Below, one piece after another: positions 17,444 through 24,914 of a stretch of DNA of 64,000 nucleotides. The first letter of the stretch is position 1. Each line of letters begins with the position of its first letter. The DNA is from Lentzea cavernae. GTDB taxonomy: Bacteria; Actinomycetota; Actinomycetes; Mycobacteriales; Pseudonocardiaceae. The stretch is from assembly GCF_014653695.1 (NCBI RefSeq), contig NZ_BNAR01000013.1, positions 124,001-188,000 of the forward strand, written 5' to 3'. The translations under genes and the position numbers were made by a program. Below the pieces are notes generated by a model that saw only the letters and a list, made by a program, of their open reading frames with translations, was not told the origin of the DNA and ran no database searches.

Positions 17444-17510
17444 AAAGCATTCGGAGGAACCTCGGCCGCCACGGCTAACCCTGGTCCCCACCCGCGGCGA
17501 TAGCAGTGAC

Positions 17511-18146
17511 GTGGAACCCGATCTGTGGTCGTCGGCCGCCGAGGCCCTCAACGAGCACGAACACGCCCTCGTGACGGCACGGCTGGCGGGCGCGATCCTC
17601 GGCCCCGGTCAGACCGAGCGCCTCGCCCGCGGCGAGCGCGACGTCGTGTTCCTGCTGCCGGACCGCCTCGTGTTCGTGCGACCGGAGCCCTACTGGGCGG
17701 GTTCGTACGACCGCGAGCAGGTGGAACGCATCATGCTCGCCGCCGGTCACGTCCAGTTCGACGTGACCGGCGGCGACAGCCTCGAGTTCTGGATCGACAC
17801 CGACCTCTCCCCCGCCGAGCCGTTCGTGCGGGAGGCGGAGGCCTGGCTGGCCCCGCGCAAGAGCTCGAACAACGGCGCGGTCGTCGGGTTCGGTCTCGCG
17901 ATCGTCATCGCCCTGCTGTTCGTGCTCGGGCCGGACGTCTCGCCGTCGGGCGGCACGCTCACCGTCCGGTCGAGCTGCAGCGACTTCCTGCGGGCCGGTC
18001 TCGAGGAGCAGATCGACCTGCTCCGGCGGATCTTCGCGCAGGTGGGCATGGCCGACGAGGCCGAGAAGCCGACGACGCTCGAGACGACCCGGCGGCACTG
18101 CGAGAGCAACGGCGCGACGCTGGACTCGCTCCTCACCGGACGGTGA
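17511..18146 (+). CDS. Membrane-anchored protein of unknown function
   Basis: 211 residues. An N-terminal soluble part (about 1-120) with F-L-L-P-D-R-L-V-F-V and W-I-D-T-D-L-S resembles a PH-like or bacterial short beta domain. One transmembrane helix (V-V-G-F-G-L-A-I-V-I-A-L-L-F-V-L, about 124-141) follows, then an extracytoplasmic C-terminus with two Cys. GTG 17511 has no convincing ribosome-binding site. The gene ends 4 bases before a fold-back mobile element. I recognise no family. Confidence 0.45.
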   Translation: MEPDLWSSAAEALNEHEHALVTARLAGAILGPGQTERLARGERDVVFLLPDRLVFVRPEPYWAGSYDREQVERIMLAAGHVQFDVTGGDSLEFWIDTDLSPAEPFVREAEAWLAPRKSSNNGAVVGFGLAIVIALLFVLGPDVSPSGGTLTVRSSCSDFLRAGLEEQIDLLRRIFAQVGMADEAEKPTTLETTRRHCESNGATLDSLLTGR

Positions 18147-18150
18147 GGCC

Positions 18151-18314
18151 TAGGCCTGTGTCGAAGTCCGGTTCGATGAGAGGCACGCCTGAGGTGGTTC
18201 CTGGTGGCGCGGCCGGGCGACCGGCATACCGGTGTTGTATGTGGGTCGTCCGGCCGTGCCTCCAGGGGCCGCCTCAGGCCCGGCTATCGCGGACTGGACT
18301 TCGACACAGGCCTA
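18151..18314. mobile_element. MITE-like fold-back element, 164 bp
   Basis: The ends 18151-18169 and 18296-18314 are a perfect 19-bp inverted repeat. Reading the outer TA on each side as a target duplication leaves 17-bp terminal repeats starting GGCCTGTGTCGAAGTCC. Inside, 18188-18223 and its mirror about 18242-18277 pair at 30 of 36 positions around a centre with CCGG-CATA-CCGG, so nearly the whole element can fold on itself. It has no coding capacity. TA duplication and form fit a miniature element moved by an IS630/Tc1-mariner-type transposase, which is inference. It ends 11 bases before the LysR start codon. Confidence 0.7.
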
Positions 18315-18324
18315 TGGTGCGGGG

Positions 18325-19227
18325 GTGTTCGACACCCGCCAGCTCGAGGTCTTCGCGACGGTCGCCAGGACCGGCTCGTTCAGCGCCGCCGCACGACTGC
18401 TGCACTGCACCCAGCCGGCCGTCAGCCAGCAGATGCGCGCGCTGGAACGGCAGGTCGGCGGGCCGCTGTTCGTGCGGACGGGCCGGGGGCTGCACCTCAC
18501 CGAGGCCGGCCGGATCCTGGCGGAACGCGGGTCGGAGTTGCTGGACCAGCTGGCGACGACCCACCAGCAGGTCAGCGCGATAGCGACGCACGACATCGGC
18601 ACGATCCGGATCTGCGCCTTCCCCAGCGCCAACGTGTCGCTGGTGCCCGCGGCGGCGGCGATCCTGGCCGAGGAACGCCCCCAGCTGCGGCTCGAGCTGG
18701 TCGAGGAGGAGCCGCCGGACTCGTTCGCGCTGCTCCGGCGCGGTGAGGTCGACCTGGTGCTGAGCTTCAGCTACCTGGACGAACCGCAGGACGAGGCCAC
18801 GGTCAACGGCATGCTGAGCGTGCCGTTGCTGCGGGAGCCGCTCGCGTTGCTCGTGCCCGCGGGCCACCGGCTCGCCGGACGGGAGCGCGTGTCGCTGACC
18901 GAGGCGGCGGAGGAACGCTGGATCGCCGGTTGCGTGCGGTGCCAGCGCGCGTTGCACCAGGCGTGCGGGGCGGCCGGGTTCGTTCCGGACATCACCTGCT
19001 CGACCGACGACAACCTGGCCATCCAGAGCCTCGTCACCGCAGGTCTGGGCGTCGCGCTCGTCCCGAGGCTGCTGCTGTCGTTCCTGCAGCACCCCGGTCT
19101 GAGGGCGGTCGAGGTGGAGTCGGCGGCGCAACGGCTGACCGCGCTGTACACCTGGCCGGACCTCATCCGGCTGCCGATCATGCGCGCGACGGTGGACGCG
19201 TTGATCTCCGCCTCGGCGCAGGCATAA
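18325..19227 (+). CDS. LysR-family regulator next to a YeiH exporter (YeiE-like role)
   Basis: 300 residues with an N-terminal LysR helix-turn-helix (L-E-V-F-A-T-V-A-R-T-G-S-F, Q-P-A-V-S-Q-Q-M-R-A-L-E) and a periplasmic-binding-type effector domain. GTG 18325 is chosen because the H-T-H begins at once; the frame is open further upstream but only through the mobile element. The downstream YeiH homologue and cysteine dioxygenase suggest sulfite or cysteine sensing, as YeiE controls yeiH in enterobacteria. Insertion of the element has probably changed or supplied its promoter. Confidence 0.85.
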   Translation: MFDTRQLEVFATVARTGSFSAAARLLHCTQPAVSQQMRALERQVGGPLFVRTGRGLHLTEAGRILAERGSELLDQLATTHQQVSAIATHDIGTIRICAFPSANVSLVPAAAAILAEERPQLRLELVEEEPPDSFALLRRGEVDLVLSFSYLDEPQDEATVNGMLSVPLLREPLALLVPAGHRLAGRERVSLTEAAEERWIAGCVRCQRALHQACGAAGFVPDITCSTDDNLAIQSLVTAGLGVALVPRLLLSFLQHPGLRAVEVESAAQRLTALYTWPDLIRLPIMRATVDALISASAQA

Positions 19228-19239
19228 GCCCGCCTTATG
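19223..19239. promoter_or_regulatory. LysR-type operator (T-N11-A)
   Basis: CATAAG and CTTATG form a 6-bp inverted repeat separated by CCCGC, containing the T-N11-A core (T19225, A19237) typical of LysR regulators. It overlaps the end of the lysR gene and lies about 58 bases upstream of the yeiH-like start. Confidence 0.5.
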
Positions 19240-19296
19240 GGCCCCCAACAAATGGCCATCTACTGCGCATAGCCCGCGCTGGTCATCGTTGGTGGC

Positions 19297-20292
19297 ATGG
19301 GCATCGTCAGGACCACTCCGCGCACCACCGACTCGGTCCTGCCCGGCCTCGCCCTGGTCACGGCCGGTGTCGCGGTCGCGATGGTCGTGTCCTGGCTCTA
19401 CCCCTCGGTCAGCGCGCTCACGGTCGCCGTGCTGCTCGGCGCCGTCGTCGCCAACGTCGTGACGCTGCCGGAGTCGGTCACGCCGGGCATGAAGCTCGCC
19501 GGACGCCGGCTGCTGCGCCTCGGTGTCGTGCTGCTCGGCCTGAAGCTGGTCTTCCAGGACGTGCTGAAGCTCGGCTACGAGATCATGGTCCTGGCGATCG
19601 TCGCGGTGGTCGTGACGTTCGTCGTGACGCGGTGGCTCGGGCGGGTGCTCGGGGTGAGCGAGGGTCTGTCGTTGCTGATCGCGACGGGGTTCTCGATCTG
19701 CGGCGCTTCGGCCGTGGCCGCGATGAACAGCGTGCGCCGGCAGGACGAGGAGGACGTGGCCAAGGCGCTCGGCCTCGTCACGCTCTTCGGCACCGTCGCG
19801 ATGTTCAGCCTGCCCGCGTTGTTCCCGCTGACCGGCCTCACGTCCTCGCAGTACGGGGTGTGGGCTGGCGGCAGCGTGCACGAGGTCGCGCAGGTCGTGG
19901 CCGCCGCCGGACCGGTGAGCGGTGCGCTGGCCGTCGCCGTCGCGGTGAAGCTGACGCGGGTCGTGCTGCTCGCGCCGATGCTCGCCGCCGTGAGCTTCGC
20001 CGAACGCCTCAAGTACCCGACGTCCGGGCAACGTCCGCCGATCGTGCCGTTGTTCGTCGTCGGTTTCCTCGCCATGGCGGCGGTGCGGGCGACCGGACTG
20101 CTGCCCGACTCCGTGCTGTCCGTGGCGACGTTCGTGGACAACGTGCTGCTGGCCGCCGGCATGTTCGCGCTGGGCACCGCGGTGCGCCTGCGTTCCCTGA
20201 TCCGTTCCGGCCCTGCGGTGCTGCTGCTGGGCCTGCTCTCGACCGCGGTGATCGTCGTCCTGGTGCTCACGGGCACGGTGTTGATCGGCTGA
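19297..20292 (+). CDS. YeiH-family (PF03601) putative sulfate/sulfite exporter
   Basis: 331 residues and about ten hydrophobic segments. Family marks include G-R-R-L-L-R-L-G-V-V-L-L-G-L-K-L, G-F-S-I-C-G-A-S-A-V-A-A and G-G-S-V-H-E-V-A-Q-V. PF03601 proteins such as YeiH are linked to export of sulfate or sulfite. The next gene encodes cysteine dioxygenase, whose product chain yields sulfite, so removal of sulfite is a sensible joint role. An LTTR box precedes it. Confidence 0.8.
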   Translation: MGIVRTTPRTTDSVLPGLALVTAGVAVAMVVSWLYPSVSALTVAVLLGAVVANVVTLPESVTPGMKLAGRRLLRLGVVLLGLKLVFQDVLKLGYEIMVLAIVAVVVTFVVTRWLGRVLGVSEGLSLLIATGFSICGASAVAAMNSVRRQDEEDVAKALGLVTLFGTVAMFSLPALFPLTGLTSSQYGVWAGGSVHEVAQVVAAAGPVSGALAVAVAVKLTRVVLLAPMLAAVSFAERLKYPTSGQRPPIVPLFVVGFLAMAAVRATGLLPDSVLSVATFVDNVLLAAGMFALGTAVRLRSLIRSGPAVLLLGLLSTAVIVVLVLTGTVLIG

Positions 20293-20321
20293 TCGCCCGT
20301 TCCTCAAAGGAGGACCCGCTC

Positions 20322-20855
20322 ATGACGCACAGCCTGCTCTCCCCCACGGCCACGCTTCTGGTGGGCTCGCTCCGGGCCGCCGTCGCGGCCGGTGGTGACG
20401 ACGCGGTCGTCGCCGCACGGGTGTCGCGCACCCTCGAAGGCCACCTCACCGACCCGTTCCTGCTCAGCGCGGCGCAGCGGGAGCCCGACCCGGCCGCGTA
20501 CCGCCAGCACGTCCTGCACGTCGAACCGGACGGCGGCTTCTCGGTCGTCGCGCTGGTCTGGTTGCCCGGTCAGGAGACCTGCATCCACGACCACGTGTCG
20601 TGGTGCGTCGTCGGCACCTACGTCGGCGAGGAGGAGGAGACCACCTACCGGTTGCGCGGCGATCGGCTGATCCCGTTGCGCGTCAACAAGACTCCCGAGG
20701 GCGTGGCGTCCTACCTCGTGCCGCCGGGCGACATCCACAAGGTCTGCAACAACTCCAGCTCCGTGGCGATCTCGATCCACGTCTACGGGGCCGACGTCAG
20801 CATCCTCGGCACGAGCATCCGGCGGCGCTACGACCAGCCCGTCAGCGGGCGATGA
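20322..20855 (+). CDS. Cysteine dioxygenase-family protein
   Basis: 177 residues with a cupin iron site H89 and H91 (C-I-H-D-H-V-S-W) and H139 (G-D-I-H-K-V), matching the three-His site of thiol dioxygenases. It would oxidise L-cysteine to cysteine sulfinate; bacterial relatives may prefer 3-mercaptopropionate, which cannot be excluded. AAAGGAGG (20306-20313) stands 8 bases before ATG 20322. It follows the YeiH-type exporter by 29 bases, probably in one operon, and overlaps the convergent TetR gene by 14 bases. Confidence 0.85.
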   Translation: MTHSLLSPTATLLVGSLRAAVAAGGDDAVVAARVSRTLEGHLTDPFLLSAAQREPDPAAYRQHVLHVEPDGGFSVVALVWLPGQETCIHDHVSWCVVGTYVGEEEETTYRLRGDRLIPLRVNKTPEGVASYLVPPGDIHKVCNNSSSVAISIHVYGADVSILGTSIRRRYDQPVSGR

Positions 20856-21456
20856 TCCCGCGCTCGATCGCGCCGGTGGCGAACGCGACCAGCTGAGCGG
20901 GCTTGACCCGGTTGATCCGCGCGCCCTGCAGCAGGAGGTCGTCCGCGAGGCCGATCAGCGAGTCCCAGACCCAGTGCGGCAACGCGGGGTCGTCGAGCAG
21001 CCGCTGACCGGACACCTCGGCGGTCTCCTTCAACGCCTTGGCGAGCGCCTTGAGCGTCTTGCGGTAGTCCTGGGCCGAGTTCGCCACCTCCTTGCCCCGG
21101 CGGCCGCCGGAGAGGACCTTGGCCTCCCACTGCGCGGCGGAACGCCCGAACCGCCGCCAGAACTCGGTGATCTGGGGCTCGACCTCCCGGAGCACACCGG
21201 CGATCCCGAGCGTGCGGTCGACGGACGCGAGAGTGCGCTGCAGCTCGTCCAGGCGCCGTTCCATCAACGCCGCGAAGACGTCCTCCTTGCCGGAGAAGTA
21301 CTGGTACACGGTGCCGGAACTGACTCCCGCGCCGACCGCGATCGCGCGCATGGTCAGGCCCGCGTACCCCTGCTCCTCGAGGATCAGCTCGGCCGACGAC
21401 AGGATGTCGCGCCGCCTGCCTTCCGCGTCACCCCAGGCCGTTTGCTCGGTGCTCAC
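20842..21456 (-). CDS. TetR-family regulator of the sulfate-assimilation block
   Basis: 204 residues: helix-turn-helix with L-T-M-R-A-I-A-V-G-A-G-V-S-S-G-T-V-Y-Q-Y-F and a helical C-terminal domain rich in Trp and Arg. The GTG at 21456 (V-S-T-E-Q) is preferred; an upstream start at 21492 would run through the operator. It is divergent from cysQ, with two mirrored copies of its likely operator between them. Control of cysQ-cysD-cysNC and of itself is inferred from position. Confidence 0.8.
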   Translation of the reverse strand: MSTEQTAWGDAEGRRRDILSSAELILEEQGYAGLTMRAIAVGAGVSSGTVYQYFSGKEDVFAALMERRLDELQRTLASVDRTLGIAGVLREVEPQITEFWRRFGRSAAQWEAKVLSGGRRGKEVANSAQDYRKTLKALAKALKETAEVSGQRLLDDPALPHWVWDSLIGLADDLLLQGARINRVKPAQLVAFATGAIERGIIAR

Positions 21457-21472
21457 GCCGTTCAGCCTAACT

Positions 21473-21507
21473 TGAACAACGTTCAGAAGCATATTGAACG
21501 TTGTTCG
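21473..21507. promoter_or_regulatory. Paired inverted TetR operators
   Basis: TGAACAACGTTCA (21473-21485) and its mirror TGAACGTTGTTCG (21495-21507) give a perfect 12-bp inverted repeat with a 9-base spacer. Each copy is itself near-palindromic (TGAAC-N3-GTTCA). They lie 17 bases from the TetR start and 24 bases from the cysQ start, covering both divergent promoters. Confidence 0.65.
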
Positions 21508-21530
21508 GTTTGCTCGCTACCCTCGGGTGC

Positions 21531-22196
21531 ATGGCGGAGACGGATGCGGAGCTGGCCACGCGACTGGCCACCGAGACCGGCCGGTTGCTCGTCAGCGTGA
21601 GACCGGGCGACGGCGACCACGTCGCCCAGCTCTTCCTGGCGGCACAGCTGCAGGAGCACCGCCCGGACGACGCGGTGCTGTCGGAGGAGGCGCCGGACGA
21701 CCCGCGCAGGCTGACCGCCGACCGAGTGTGGATCATCGACCCGCTGGACGGCAGCCGCGAGTACGCCGAGCCGGGCCGCACCGACTGGGCGGTGCACGTG
21801 GCGCTCTGGGAACTCGGTGAGCTCGTGGCCGGAGCGGTCGCGGTGCCCGCGTTGCCGCCGGCTCCGAGGACGTCCCACCGCCGCCCCAGGATCGTCGTCA
21901 GCCGCACCCGGCCACCCGAGTTCGCACACCGGGTCGCCGAGGCGATCAACGGCGTTCTGGTGCCCATGGGCAGCGCGGGCGCGAAGACGATGGCCGTGGT
22001 GCGCGGTGAGGCCGACGCCTACCTGCACGCGGGCGGCATGTACGAGTGGGACTCCGCCGCCCCCGTCTACGTCGCCCGCAGGGCCGGGCTGCACGCCTCG
22101 CGCGTCGACGGGCGGCCACTCGTCTACAACCAGCCCGACCCGTGGCTGCCCGACCTGCTGATCTGCCGCCCGGAACTCGCGGGGGTGCTCGCGTGA
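21531..22196 (+). CDS. cysQ: 3'(2'),5'-bisphosphate nucleotidase
   Basis: 221 residues of the inositol-monophosphatase fold. W-I-I-D-P-L-D-G-S-R-E-Y carries the metal-binding D-P-L-D-G motif, S-E-E-A the upstream acidic pair, and W-D-S-A-A-P the C-terminal metal Asp. It hydrolyses PAP/PAPS and keeps PAP low during sulfation and sulfate assimilation. Coupled (GTGA) to cysD, which supports the CysQ call over inositol phosphatase. PAP is also the by-product of the sulfotransferase family encoded downstream. Confidence 0.85.
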   Translation: MAETDAELATRLATETGRLLVSVRPGDGDHVAQLFLAAQLQEHRPDDAVLSEEAPDDPRRLTADRVWIIDPLDGSREYAEPGRTDWAVHVALWELGELVAGAVAVPALPPAPRTSHRRPRIVVSRTRPPEFAHRVAEAINGVLVPMGSAGAKTMAVVRGEADAYLHAGGMYEWDSAAPVYVARRAGLHASRVDGRPLVYNQPDPWLPDLLICRPELAGVLA

Positions 22197-23080
22197 ACCA
22201 CCTCGACCGGCTGGAGGCCGACAGCATCGACGTCTTCCGCGAGGCCGTGGCCGAGAGCGAACGGCCGGTGCTGCTGTACTCGATCGGCAAGGACAGCTCG
22301 GTGCTGCTCCACCTGGCACGCAAGGCCTTCTACCCGTCGAAGCCGCCGTTCCCGTTGCTGCACGTCGACACCACGTGGAAGTTCCGGGAGATGATCGCGT
22401 TCCGGGACTCCACGGTCGCCTCGCTGGGCCTGGACCTGATCGTGCACCGCAACCCGGACTGCGTGGCGGCGGGCATCAACCCGTTCGACCACGGGTCCGC
22501 GCGGCACACCGACCTGTGGAAGACCCAGGGCCTGCGGCAGGCGCTGGACGAGCACCGGTTCGACGTGGCGTTCGGTGGCGCGCGGCGCGACGAGGAAGCC
22601 TCCCGTGCCAAGGAGAGGGTGTTCTCGTTCCGCACCGCGCAGCACCAGTGGGATCCGAAGAACCAGCGTCCCGAGCTGTGGCGGCTCTACAACACGCGGG
22701 TCGCGCCCGGCGAGAGCATCAGGGTGTTCCCGCTGTCGAACTGGACCGAGCTCGACGTGTGGCGCTACGTCGAACGCGAGCGGATTCCCGTTGTGCCGCT
22801 GTACTTCGCGGCCCTGCGGCCGGTCGTCGACCGCGACGGCGCGCTGATCATGGTCGACGACGAGCGGATGCCGCTGACCGAGGAGCCGCGCCACGAGCTG
22901 GTCCGGTTCCGGACGTTGGGCTGCTACCCGCTGACGGGCGCGGTGCGCAGCGAGGCCCGCACGGTGGCGGAGATCGTCGAGGAGATGCGGGCCGCGACGA
23001 CCTCCGAGCGGCAGGGGCGGGTGATCGACCACGACCAGAGCGGGTCGATGGAGCGCAAGAAGCGGGAGGGCTACTTCTGA
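22193..23080 (+). CDS. cysD: Sulfate adenylyltransferase subunit 2
   Basis: 295 residues of the PAPS reductase/CysD family with the PP-loop variant S-I-G-K-D-S-S-V, the R-R-D-E-E-A-S-R-A-K-E-R segment and the C-terminal D-Q-S-G-S-M-E-R-K-K-R-E-G-Y-F tail that is diagnostic of CysD. It forms APS from ATP and sulfate with CysN. The GTG start overlaps cysQ, and cysNC follows by a one-base TGATG overlap. Confidence 0.95.
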   Translation: MNHLDRLEADSIDVFREAVAESERPVLLYSIGKDSSVLLHLARKAFYPSKPPFPLLHVDTTWKFREMIAFRDSTVASLGLDLIVHRNPDCVAAGINPFDHGSARHTDLWKTQGLRQALDEHRFDVAFGGARRDEEASRAKERVFSFRTAQHQWDPKNQRPELWRLYNTRVAPGESIRVFPLSNWTELDVWRYVERERIPVVPLYFAALRPVVDRDGALIMVDDERMPLTEEPRHELVRFRTLGCYPLTGAVRSEARTVAEIVEEMRAATTSERQGRVIDHDQSGSMERKKREGYF

Positions 23081-24855
23081 TGGAGCTTCTGCGGTTCATC
23101 ACCTGCGGCAGCGTGGACGACGGCAAGAGCACGCTGATCGGGCGCCTGCTGTACGAGTCGAAACTGCTGTACGCCGATCACCTCGCCGCCCTGGAGGCGG
23201 ATTCGAGACGCGTCGGCACGCGTGGCGGCGAGCTGGACTTCGCGCTGCTGGTGGACGGTCTGGCGGCGGAACGCGAGCAGGGCATCACGATCGACGTGGC
23301 CTACCGGTTCTTCGCCACGGAGGCGCGGCGGTTCATCGTCGCGGACACCCCGGGGCACGAGCAGTACACGCGCAACATGGTCACCGGCGCGTCCACGGCC
23401 GAAGCCGCGGTGATCCTGCTCGACGCGCGCAAGGGCGTGCTGAGCCAGACGCGCAGACACGCGCGCATCGCCTCCCTGCTGGGCATCCGGCACGTGGCGG
23501 TGGCCGTGAACAAGCTCGACCTCGCCGGCTATTCGCGTGAGGTGTTCAACGAGGTCAGCGCGTCGTTCGGGGAACTGGCCGCGGAACTGGACTTCGACGA
23601 GGTCACCTGCGTGCCGATGTCAGCGACCGAGGGCGTGAACGTGGTGGGGCGCAGCGAACTCACGCCCTGGTACGACGGGCCGACGCTGCTGCAGTGGCTG
23701 GAATCGGTCGATCCCGCGACGGCACGAGGCGGTCCGTCGCGTTTCCTCGTGCAGTGGGTGAACCGGCCGGACGCGACGTTCCGCGGGCTGTCCGGACGAG
23801 TGCTGGGCGGCACGGTGAAACAAGGCGAGGCGGTGCGCCTGGGCAGCGTGGTCTCCACCGTGGCACGGATCGTCACGATGGACGGCGACCTGGAGGAGGC
23901 GCCGACCGGGTCGTCGGTCACCGTCGTGCTGGCGGACGACGTCGACGCGAGCCGGGGCGACGTCGTGGCCGCCGCCTCCGACCCACCGGGCGTCGCCGAC
24001 GCGTTCCAGGCGAAGCTGGTCTGGCTGCACGAGACGGGGTTGCTGCCCGGACGGCAGTACCTCGCGAAGATCGGCGCGCGCACGGTCGGGTTCACGGCCA
24101 CGAAGGCGTTGGGACTCAACGAGATCGGCGTCGACAACGTGCACTTCGACGCGCCCGTGCCGTTCGAGGGCTATCGGACCAACCGCGACCTCGGGTCGTT
24201 CGTGGTGCTCGACCGGCTGTCCAACGCGACCGTCGGTGCCGGGATGATCGACTTCGCCCTCAGCCCGACGAACGTGCGCTGGCAGACCCTCACCGTCGAC
24301 AAGAAGGCCCGGATCGCGCGCAACGGGCACCGGCCGTGCGTGGTGTGGCTGACCGGGCTGTCCGGCGCGGGCAAGTCCACGATCGCGGACCTGGTCGAGA
24401 AGACGCTGCACGCCGAGGGCAGGCACACGTTCCTGCTGGACGGCGACAACGTGCGGCACGGGCTCAACTCCGACCTCGGGTTCACCGACGCCGACCGCGT
24501 CGAGAACATCCGGCGCATCGCCGAGGTCGCCGCGCTGATGGTCGACGCGGGCCTGATCGTGCTGGTCTCGTTCATCTCGCCGTTCCGGGCGGAGCGGGCG
24601 CTGGCACGGGACCTCGTGGGCGACGGCGAGTTCTGCGAGGTCTTCGTCGACACCCCGCTGACCGTCGCCGAGCAGCGCGACCCGAAAGGCCTGTACCGCA
24701 AGGCCCGCAGGGGTGAGCTGGCGAACTTCACCGGCATCGACTCCCCCTACGAACCCCCGGTGGAACCCGAGGTCCGCCTCGACACGACGGCGTTGAGCCC
24801 GCAGGCCGCCGCCGATGCCGTGGTGGCACGGCTTCGCGCGCTCGGCGTCTGTTGA
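23080..24855 (+). CDS. cysNC: Bifunctional sulfate adenylyltransferase subunit 1 / APS kinase
   Basis: 591 residues. The N-terminal CysN GTPase has its P-loop G-S-V-D-D-G-K-S-T (10-18), D-T-P-G-H-E and N-K-L-D, followed by EF-Tu-like beta barrels. The C-terminal APS kinase (about 420-591) has a second P-loop G-L-S-G-A-G-K-S (426-433) and F-I-S-P-F. The fusion gives APS then PAPS, as in mycobacterial CysNC. No sulfite or APS reductase gene follows; instead a sulfotransferase-family gene lies downstream, so PAPS may serve both assimilation and sulfation. Confidence 0.95.
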   Translation: MELLRFITCGSVDDGKSTLIGRLLYESKLLYADHLAALEADSRRVGTRGGELDFALLVDGLAAEREQGITIDVAYRFFATEARRFIVADTPGHEQYTRNMVTGASTAEAAVILLDARKGVLSQTRRHARIASLLGIRHVAVAVNKLDLAGYSREVFNEVSASFGELAAELDFDEVTCVPMSATEGVNVVGRSELTPWYDGPTLLQWLESVDPATARGGPSRFLVQWVNRPDATFRGLSGRVLGGTVKQGEAVRLGSVVSTVARIVTMDGDLEEAPTGSSVTVVLADDVDASRGDVVAAASDPPGVADAFQAKLVWLHETGLLPGRQYLAKIGARTVGFTATKALGLNEIGVDNVHFDAPVPFEGYRTNRDLGSFVVLDRLSNATVGAGMIDFALSPTNVRWQTLTVDKKARIARNGHRPCVVWLTGLSGAGKSTIADLVEKTLHAEGRHTFLLDGDNVRHGLNSDLGFTDADRVENIRRIAEVAALMVDAGLIVLVSFISPFRAERALARDLVGDGEFCEVFVDTPLTVAEQRDPKGLYRKARRGELANFTGIDSPYEPPVEPEVRLDTTALSPQAAADAVVARLRALGVC

Positions 24856-24866
24856 ACGTTGTCCAA
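24852..24866. promoter_or_regulatory. Third copy of the TetR half-palindrome
   Basis: TTGAACGTTGTCCAA resembles the right-hand operator upstream of cysQ (11 of 13 core positions) and includes the cysNC stop codon. If bound, it would tie the downstream DUF1214 operon to the same regulator. Short match, so weak evidence. Confidence 0.35.
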
Positions 24867-24883
24867 AATCGTGTAGCTTCAGC

Positions 24884-24897
24884 TAGAACACGTTCTA
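24884..24897. promoter_or_regulatory. KstR-type box
   Basis: TAGAACACGTTCTA fits the published KstR consensus TnnAACnnGTTnnA at every fixed position and has perfect 6-bp arms. It stands 17 bases before the start of the DUF1214 gene. KstR represses sterol-catabolism genes in mycobacteria and rhodococci. Confidence 0.55.
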
Positions 24898-24914
24898 AAT
24901 TCGGGAGGCATCCG

